Source: Rhodopirellula europaea 6C
GTDB lineage: Bacteria > Planctomycetota > Planctomycetia > Pirellulales > Pirellulaceae
DNA length: 64,000 nucleotides
Assembly: GCF_000338295.1 (NCBI RefSeq)
Contig: NZ_ANMO01000120.1
Span: 124,001-188,000, forward strand
Direction of reading: 5' to 3'
The position numbers and the translations under genes were made by a program. Under the pieces are notes generated by a model. The model was not told where the DNA came from, made no database searches, and saw nothing but the letters and a program-made list of their open reading frames with translations. This document shows positions 58,856 to 64,000 of the stretch, piece after piece; the first letter of the stretch is position 1; each line of letters starts with the position of its first letter.

Positions 58856-60716
58856 GATGTTCAGCTCCCTCGATTCGCAATTCGATGTTGTCATTCGTCA
58901 GGTCGAGCCAAATTGCCGACTTGCTATTCTCGACCTTCTCCCCGTTCGCCCAAATCTCGGCGTCACCGAAATCGTAGTCGGGATGAATAACCACCAACTT
59001 CTGACGGCCAATTGGCCATTGGCTGAGTGTCGCGTAGCCGTCTTCGTCAGTGACAGCGACGTTGCCATGATCCGTCACGGCCAAGTAGCCGTGTTCATCG
59101 TCGTGGATGTTGCATTGGATGGGCATCAACGCGGGTTCATCGCGAGACACCTTTCTCTGATAGATCAATGGCAGATCTAATCGCGATCTAAAACCTCGAA
59201 CCTCGTTTCTAAACCATTCCACATTGATGTTGTGATCGACAACCGGTCGCGATCCGGCAGCTTCGATCTCGAGCGTATCCCCCGCTCGTAGCACGGTAAT
59301 TCTCGGTTCAAAACCGTTATCGCCAAGCTTCGTCCGCACGGTGCGAGGCTTCGTTGGTCGCGGTGGCCCTTGGATTGGCGGACTACCACGCTTCTTCCAT
59401 AGCAGGACGAGGTCGCTGAGCGGTACGGGTTCAACCTCGTCGTCAAGAACGATGGTGGCGTGAATCCTTGATCGTACACGATGCAGCCCCCAGCCTTCCG
59501 AGATCATGTAGAACGGATGGATGTGCGGGTGATCATGGACACGTAATGGTTCGTTCATTCGGGAAAACACCTTCCCATCGGCGAGCCGAATTCGATCTTT
59601 GTTGACTTCAACAACTCGACTGCTAGGAAGCTTTGGTTCGTAAACAAATGACCATTCGGGGTATTTTCCGAAGCGATAGTCAATTTGCGAGATTGATCCA
59701 AGGCGCAGATAGCCACGGTGAACGTGCCATCTTCCTGCACCAAAGCACACGCCGCCAAAGCTCTCCAACCTTGGATCGCTCGCACCCGGTTTCAGCTCGA
59801 TTCGATAGAGACACGTTAGTCGATGGTAAAACGTGATCGTCAGAATCCTGTCATCGGACTCGCTTCTCCAAGTCCCGATCAATTCGGACTTGTTGTCCAA
59901 CGGGTTTCCTCGACGCACGAAATCGCCTGTGGCCCCATCAAACATGAAATTGAAGTGGTAAGTGTCGGGTAGGGTCTCAAGAGAGAGCTCCTTGTACGCC
60001 GATCCGAGGGGGACATCAAGCGGCACCAGTAGCGGAGTGACCACCGTGTCGTGATCTTCGCCGAACTCGTTCTTTTCATCCCAAAGCATGATGTTGGTAT
60101 CGAGCAACTTCCCACCAAACCAAGCGGCAAGCGGGATGTGCTGCGTTCTTTTGGCATACAGTTGATCAGTGAGATCCGGGATGCAATCCACCGGCAACGG
60201 CTTGGCCAATCGAATCCGCTCCTTGACTCGCTCGATGATGACCTGAGGGTCACGCAAAACGCGAGCGTTCCCTTTCCCAAAGCCAGAAATCGCAGCACCA
60301 CCCCAAGACGCGGTTGGATGCGTCAAATTAATTACATCCGCCACTCGTGCTTGGTCGCCGTTTCCACGAACAAAAAGCAACCATCTCGTCCCCAACTTTT
60401 CATCTCGCGGTCGGTACCGAAGGGCGCGACCGAGGATGCAGTGGTGGACCGATTCATGAGGGAACGTACTTAGTTCGCGGCCAGCCTTCAGCGTTTCGAG
60501 CGGCTCGAACCGAAGGCCGTACCTGCTTTTACCGTCTTCAACGATCTCGGCGAGGTAAATCTCGTCCGCTGCGTCGACCTTCCATTCCAGTGAAGCCGCA
60601 CCCTCGGCGTAAAGGTCAGCACGTCCATCTGAAGGCAACGCGAGAATTAGGCCAATCGCCGCGAGAAAGCAAACGGTCAATCGCAAACGTTTCATTGTTT
60701 CGTTTGCCTGCGGCAT
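58848..60716 (-). CDS. Exported protein with C-terminal cupredoxin-like domain
   Basis: The protein has 622 aa (615 if it starts at ATG 60695). A signal peptide ends at SDGRADLY (about residue 33). The long middle region is not recognised. The last 160 residues resemble planctomycete cupredoxin-like domains: FEPRITVLRAGDTLEIEAAG, VVDHNINVEWF, then PIQCNIHDDEHGYLAVTDHG and VAVTDEDGYATLSQWPIGRQ. The His, Cys and His of a blue-copper site can be found in these strings, though the third ligand position (normally C-x-I-H-x-W) is altered. It leads the leftward operon. Confidence 0.7.
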   Translation of the reverse strand: MPQANETMKRLRLTVCFLAAIGLILALPSDGRADLYAEGAASLEWKVDAADEIYLAEIVEDGKSRYGLRFEPLETLKAGRELSTFPHESVHHCILGRALRYRPRDEKLGTRWLLFVRGNGDQARVADVINLTHPTASWGGAAISGFGKGNARVLRDPQVIIERVKERIRLAKPLPVDCIPDLTDQLYAKRTQHIPLAAWFGGKLLDTNIMLWDEKNEFGEDHDTVVTPLLVPLDVPLGSAYKELSLETLPDTYHFNFMFDGATGDFVRRGNPLDNKSELIGTWRSESDDRILTITFYHRLTCLYRIELKPGASDPRLESFGGVCFGAGRWHVHRGYLRLGSISQIDYRFGKYPEWSFVYEPKLPSSRVVEVNKDRIRLADGKVFSRMNEPLRVHDHPHIHPFYMISEGWGLHRVRSRIHATIVLDDEVEPVPLSDLVLLWKKRGSPPIQGPPRPTKPRTVRTKLGDNGFEPRITVLRAGDTLEIEAAGSRPVVDHNINVEWFRNEVRGFRSRLDLPLIYQRKVSRDEPALMPIQCNIHDDEHGYLAVTDHGNVAVTDEDGYATLSQWPIGRQKLVVIHPDYDFGDAEIWANGEKVENSKSAIWLDLTNDNIELRIEGAEHRE

Positions 60717-60826
60717 TTTCCTTCACCAAATGTCACTACGGATGTCACGCATTGAGATGCTTGGGGCTCTCGATCGGTTCCATTCTACGGGTACCAAATC
60801 GTCGTTTCATCACAAAATTCCCAAAC

Positions 60827-60843
60827 GACTCACCCAATGAGTC
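60827..60843. repeat. Short palindrome in the gap between the 622-aa gene and the sigma gene
   Basis: GACTCA-CCCAA-TGAGTC is a perfect 6-bp inverted repeat; a second GACTCAC...TTTTGAG pair follows at 60847-60861. It lies upstream of the leftward operon and the rightward sigma gene and could be an operator. Nothing else stood out in 60717-61002. Confidence 0.35.
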
Positions 60844-61002
60844 GACGACTCACGTTTTGAGCCGCCGTGTTTCCAGCTGACGGATTCGACCTCGAGTCCG
60901 ATCGGGCTGGCCCGCGTTTTTCCGCGAACGATTGGTGTTCGCGGCGTGGTTCTGTCGCCCGGTCGCGCGCTCGGGACAGTTCGACAGCCGGAGGATACCG
61001 GT

Positions 61003-61659
61003 TTGACGACTCAGGATGGCAATGGCCTCAAGGATCACGATGGTGGGGAAAAGGATCGCGGCAAGCAGGCGGCCGTGGACTGGGACGCGATCAACGCGTC
61101 AATCCGCGTCAAAGCTTGGCGCGGCTACAAAGCGGGGCTGTACCCGCAGCAGGACTTGCGTGACATCGAGCAGGACTTGGCGGTCTGGGTGCTCGAACGA
61201 CTCGACGGCTTCGACCCCGAACGCGGAACGCTGGCGACGTTCTTGAAGCACGCGTTGCGAAGCGGCTTGAGTCTGATCGTTCGGCGAGCGAACGCGGCGC
61301 GTCGATCGCTGCCCGAGGACGCCGAAATGGATTCGCTCGGCGAGATGATCGACAGCAGCGAAGGACCGCCGGTCGCGTTGTCCGAAACGCTGACCAAATA
61401 CGATTTGCACCGACGCATCGGAACATCCCCGCGCGGTGCGATCGAACAGTTCGAGTTCGTTCATGACATCGACACGTTGATCGCGTTGCTGCCCGAAAGC
61501 AAAGCAGCGGTCGCGCGGGCATTGATGACCGACGGGCCGACGAAGGCTCAGTCGGAATCGGGACTGACGGTCGCTCATTTCGAGGCGACCGTCGCGGACA
61601 TCGCTCGGCATTTTGCGGCCAACGACTACGACCTGTTCGACATCGTGGCGGACATCTGA
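61003..61659 (+). CDS. Sigma-70-family (ECF-like) factor of an accessory element
   Basis: The 218-aa protein has a sigma region-2-like core: AINASIRVKAWRGYKAGLYP, QQDLRDIEQDLAVWVLERLD, GFDPERGTLATFLKHALRSG and LIVRRANAARRSLPED. Its C-terminal part carries a region-4-like helix set (LLPESKAAVARALMTDGPTK, SGLTVAHFEATVADIARHFA). A TTG at 61003 is selected because GGAGG (60990-60994) lies eight bases upstream; a GTG at 60946 lacks such a site. It is followed within 60 bp by the second promoter module, suggesting that it drives the element genes. Phage/plasmid-type rather than chromosomal ECF. Confidence 0.78.
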   Translation: MTTQDGNGLKDHDGGEKDRGKQAAVDWDAINASIRVKAWRGYKAGLYPQQDLRDIEQDLAVWVLERLDGFDPERGTLATFLKHALRSGLSLIVRRANAARRSLPEDAEMDSLGEMIDSSEGPPVALSETLTKYDLHRRIGTSPRGAIEQFEFVHDIDTLIALLPESKAAVARALMTDGPTKAQSESGLTVAHFEATVADIARHFAANDYDLFDIVADI

Positions 61660-61671
61660 AGAACGATTTTT

Positions 61672-61724
61672 GAGTTTCTGTTCATTTTCCACAATTCGAG
61701 CGACTCGCTTTGCATAAGTAACCC
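61672..61724 (+). promoter_or_regulatory. Promoter-like module, copy 2 (after the sigma gene)
   Basis: GAGTTTCT (61672-61679), TCCACAATT (61688-61696), a 12-bp gap and TTTGCATAAGTAACCC (61709-61724). These words and the gap match copy 1 at 52428-52476. A start codon follows 52 bp later at 61777, for the small interrupted gene and the ATPase behind it. Confidence 0.6.
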
Positions 61725-61776
61725 AGGAGGGAGCGTCGCATTTGACGACTTCGTTCCAACCACCCAGCGAGGCCAC

Positions 61777-62010
61777 ATGAACGGACTGGACATTGAAAAG
61801 CGAGTGGGACTCTCACTCGCTGTCGGTCGCTATCTGCGATCAGCCGAACGTTTCAACGAAGCGTGACGGGAATTCACTGGAGCGTGCCGATCGCTCCGCA
61901 AACAACTCGGCAGCAAGCAACGTTTCGTCGTCCAGGTCGACTGGAAGCATTACCTCGTGACATCCGATCGCGACGGCAATTTCGACATTGAACCGATCGC
62001 GTCTCTCTAA
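61777..62010 (+). pseudogene. Small hypothetical gene interrupted by an in-frame TGA
   Basis: From ATG 61777 to TAA 62008-62010 the frame encodes 77 codons with one internal TGA at 61864-61866 (codon 30). Both sides look coding: NGLDIEKRVGLSLAVGRYLR, then FVVQVDWKHYLVTSDRDGNF. A CGA-to-TGA change, sequencing error or true decay would explain it; no selenocysteine-type structure was sought or seen. It lies between the sigma and ATPase genes and was probably a small element protein. Confidence 0.55.
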
Positions 62011-62046
62011 ACCAACCACTTACTCAATCAAGGAATCATCGAACCA

Positions 62047-62634
62047 ATGACCAACCTACTTGAAACGATCCAATCCGGCCGGCAATCGAAGCCGCCCCGT
62101 GTCTTGCTCTACGGGGTTGAAGGCATCGGCAAGTCGACCTTCGGCAGTGAAGCTCCCAACCCGATCTTCATTCAAACCGAAGACGGGCTGGATGAGATCA
62201 ACTGTGATCGCTTTCCGCTAGCGACGACGTTTGATGATGTCGTTGCGGCGTTGAAGACGCTCGCTAATGAAAAGCATGATTACGAATCTGTCGTGATTGA
62301 TTCGCTTGATTGGCTCGAGCGTCTTATCTGGGACAAGCTCTGTCAGCAGTATGCCGTTGAGTCGATTGAAAAGGTCGACGGCGGATACGCACGCGGTTAC
62401 ATGCACGCCCTCTCTTTGTGGCGTGACGTGCTGGACCTGCTCGGGACGCTTCGATCTCGCGGAATGGTGATCGTGCTGATCGCTCATTCCAAGGTCGAGC
62501 GTTTCGAGGATCCGGAGTCTTCGCCCTACGACCGCTACTCGTCAGGAACTGTACGACGAAGTCTGGTCAATGGCCGGTTCCAAGCTGGCTCCAAAGTACA
62601 ACCTCTCAGATGTCGGATTCGCAAAGTTTTGTAA
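62047..62634 (+). pseudogene. AAA ATPase of a phage/element (Sak4/RecA-like), C-terminus lost
   Basis: The reading frame of 195 aa starts MTNLLETIQSGRQSKPP and has Walker A (YGVEGIGKSTFGS), PIFIQTEDGLDEI, Walker B (YESVVIDSLDWLERLI) and GMVIVLIAHSKVERFEDPES. Homology to phage nucleotide-binding ATPases stops at SSPYDRYSS; the last 25 residues are out-of-frame junction sequence. The region after 62537 belongs to another gene fragment. It is in line with the sigma and small gene, so it was part of the same element. Confidence 0.8.
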
Positions 62635-62770
62635 ACGATGTGACATCCCACGACCGCCTCGCGGGTATTGGGCGAAACTTGAGGCGGGAAAAAAGGTCAA
62701 GAAAACGCCGCTTCCCGAGCATGACGAGGAAGACGAGATTCGCGTTTATGTGCCGGAGCCCGGGGAAGTC
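62537..62770 (+). pseudogene. N-terminal fragment of a hypothetical element protein (RPPRGYWAKL family)
   Basis: In the frame read from about 62537, RQELYDEVWSMAGSKLAPKY, NLSDVGFAKFCKRCDIPRPP and RGYWAKLEAGKKVKKTPLP match the N-terminal helix-turn-helix-like part of a protein family I recall from many bacterial genomes. Homology ends near 62770, where the sequence joins the end of an opposite-strand gene. The frame runs on to 62899 without sense. The start of this gene is also cut by the ATPase junction. Confidence 0.7.
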
Positions 62771-63159
62771 GCCTGTTGGATCAATTCCTCGGCAGGTGTT
62801 CCTAGCACAATCCAAGGATTCTCGGTTTCTCCGTTCCCGGCCCGCAACACAATCATGTTTGACTTCAAGATATTGCTCTCGCCCTCGGGCCGAGACTGAT
62901 AAATTGGGTCAAACGGATTGTTCGTTTCGATCAAACGCGCTTCTCGCGGACCGGCTCCTTCGCGAGAGAAGACGAACGCGGTGCCGCTGTTACCGAAATC
63001 GACGATCAGGCTTCCGATCTCGTTTCGAGCCTTCAAGTGCTCTTCGACAAACACATCCGCCAAATGATAGTTCGTGCCGAATGCCTTTCCGAGTTTGGGC
63101 ACGCCCGTCTGCAGTGAGATTGGAACTTTGTTAAGCGCCATTGCCCCGGCACCGCTCAT
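62746..63159 (-). pseudogene. Actin/Hsp70-fold (SrfB-like) protein, C-terminus truncated
   Basis: The frame from about 63159 (or TTG 63174) has the actin-fold phosphate-1 loop GSLIVDFGNSGTAFVFS, preceded by VPKLGKAFGTNYHLADVFVE. It then has ETNNPFDPIYQSRPEGESNI and WIVLGTPAEELIQQ. After that it runs into the RPPRGYWAKL fragment. Full-length relatives would be several hundred residues, so only the N-terminus is kept. It follows the 63171-63470 gene with overlapping or adjacent ends. Confidence 0.65.
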
Positions 63160-63170
63160 GGTGTCGACAA

Positions 63171-63470
63171 TCAAGTCGAGTTGGGTTTCGTTTCCAACCT
63201 GTGTGAGACGAAAAAAATGTAATCTTGCACATCAACGGCAACCCATCGCGTGTGCGTGATACTGCGGTCGCATGCGGCATGTTCTTCAACCAAGCCGACG
63301 ATTTCATGTTCTGACTGTGCCTTGGCTAGTTTCTCTACGGACTGGCTAAGTTGAGCATATTGCCCCTGCATTGCGGGAGGCAATGAGAAGCTTCGGCAAA
63401 CCTGTGTTCCGGTCTTTGGAAGCACGATAAACTGATAAACATTACTAGCTGAAGTTTGGTTAGTGCTCAT
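63171..63470 (-). CDS. Small hypothetical protein, partner of the truncated actin-fold gene
   Basis: The 99-aa protein begins MSTNQTSASNVYQFIVLPKT, then GQYAQLSQSVEKLAKAQSEH (helix) and RWVAVDVQDYIFFVSHRLE. No family is recognised. It seems complete (ATG 63470, stop 63171) and overlaps the alternative TTG start of the downstream gene by 4 bp, so the two were an operon. Upstream lies the AbiEi remnant on the other strand. Confidence 0.6.
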   Translation of the reverse strand: MSTNQTSASNVYQFIVLPKTGTQVCRSFSLPPAMQGQYAQLSQSVEKLAKAQSEHEIVGLVEEHAACDRSITHTRWVAVDVQDYIFFVSHRLETKPNST

Positions 63471-63492
63471 AGACTCACTCCATGGGAAGCGC

Positions 63493-63648
63493 ATAGCGAA
63501 GCCTTTGCAAACGACATCACCACTGCAAACCTATCTCGACTTGATGGCGATGGGCGGACGTGGTGAGGAAGCTGCGAATTCCATCTACGACAAGTATTTT
63601 CGATCCTTGTTCGACCAAGCCGAAGGCGATGCAAAGGCATTTACATGA
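63493..63648 (+). pseudogene. C-terminal remnant of an AbiEi-like antitoxin
   Basis: The open frame has KPLQTTSPLQTYLDLMAMGG, RGEEAANSIYDKYF at its end, a pattern seen at the C-terminus of type IV AbiEi-like antitoxins (SP-x-Q-x-YLDL ... RGEEAA). The N-terminal winged helix is absent; the opposite-strand gene starts where it should be. Its TGA overlaps the next ATG (63645) in the usual ATGA coupling to an AbiEii-type gene. Confidence 0.6.
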
Positions 63649-63962
63649 AACAAGAGGAAGCAGCTTATCGTGTGATGTTAGAAGCCACAGCGTTGTTGAA
63701 CGAATGCGGTGAGCTTGTCGTGGTTGGCGGCTGGGTTCCAGAAATTCATTTCCCGAAGCAAAGCCATATTGGTTCCATCGACGTGGATGTCGTTCTTGAT
63801 CCGTCGACGTTCGATAAAAAACGTTCTTTGCATGATCACTTGGTTGCTGCGGGCTACCGATTGGATTCATTGCAGCATATAAACCGCATTGCTGATCTAG
63901 AGAATCGTCGCTGGCCAACGGTCATTAAAAAACCTATTCGTAATGTACGACCAACGTATTGA
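63645..63962 (+). CDS. AbiEii-like nucleotidyltransferase, probably truncated
   Basis: The 105-aa frame starts MKQEEAAYRVMLEATALLNE, with the nucleotidyltransferase core CGELVVVGGWVPEIHFP (GG-W) and GSIDVDVVLDPSTF (D-x-D). Full AbiEii-like proteins are about 250-300 aa, and after HDHLVAAGYRLDSLQ the sequence loses sense, ending at TGA 63960-63962. A frameshift or junction near 63880 is likely. With its antitoxin reduced to a tail, this system is probably dead. Confidence 0.6.
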   Translation: MKQEEAAYRVMLEATALLNECGELVVVGGWVPEIHFPKQSHIGSIDVDVVLDPSTFDKKRSLHDHLVAAGYRLDSLQHINRIADLENRRWPTVIKKPIRNVRPTY

Positions 63963-64000
63963 TGGAGAAGACTCTCTGACGATTCGCCCTGTTCCAATTT

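Noticed and set aside
61864-61866. Selenocysteine reading of the in-frame TGA
   Set aside because: No adjacent Cys-type active site, no recognised selenoprotein family and no hairpin obvious directly after the codon; mutation or error is simpler.

Overview
The window looks like chromosome or a large integrated element of a planctomycete, most likely Pirellulaceae (Rhodopirellula-like). The hints are moderate GC, small membrane proteins beginning MTNPYSPP, M56 peptidase/BlaI pairs, orphan zf-HC2 anti-sigma factors, secreted WD40 and FGE-like proteins, and a Bacteroidetes/Chlamydiae-type V-ATPase with a DUF2764 subunit. No rRNA gene, intact tRNA or CRISPR array was seen.

Layout. 1-4.9 kb (minus): glycogen/stress cluster of BON protein, glycogen phosphorylase, tandem UspA, CBM48 glycogen-binding protein, a secreted coiled-coil protein and a GlgX-type debranching enzyme cut by the window edge. 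5-8.4 kb: small Cys-rich secreted protein, a zf-HC2 anti-sigma-like protein, and a MerR regulator divergent from a CopZ-MerT-HMA fusion with a textbook MerR promoter. 8.4-16.5 kb (minus): V-ATPase operon in the permuted order (LOG-YHS)-B-D-I-K-E-DUF2764-A, with an apparent frameshift in E. 17-32 kb: heavy-metal efflux block with two RND pumps, two adaptors, several His/Cys-rich exported proteins, a second paralogous anti-sigma-like protein and a divergent TRASH lipoprotein. No outer-membrane channel was found.

32-50 kb: mobile or accessory DNA. It has a tyrosine integrase, a class V aminotransferase/membrane-protein pair, a WD40 gene flanked by diverged 200-bp repeats, a DUF932/YkgJ cargo block, and an unrecognised four-gene membrane and coiled-coil operon. 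It ends at a tRNA-Met 3' fragment that looks like an attachment site. 50-64 kb: a broken serine recombinase, a TacAT-type toxin-antitoxin pair, BlaI plus an M56/secretin-like fusion, a five-gene membrane/lipoprotein run, and an element backbone with a sigma factor and a promoter-like module present twice. The window ends in a patchwork of truncated genes (AAA ATPase, actin-fold protein, AbiE remnants).

How the parts fit (inference): the left half works as metal and energy-stress defence. Metal sensing (MerR, Cys-rich anti-sigma-like proteins), cytoplasmic and periplasmic chelation, and RND export sit beside a probably Na+-coupled rotary ATPase and glycogen turnover. The right half is a landing zone for elements. 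Strongest leads: the CopZ-MerT-HMA fusion, the paired Cys-rich anti-sigma-like proteins, the four-gene operon at 43-49.7 kb, and the duplicated promoter module next to a sigma gene.
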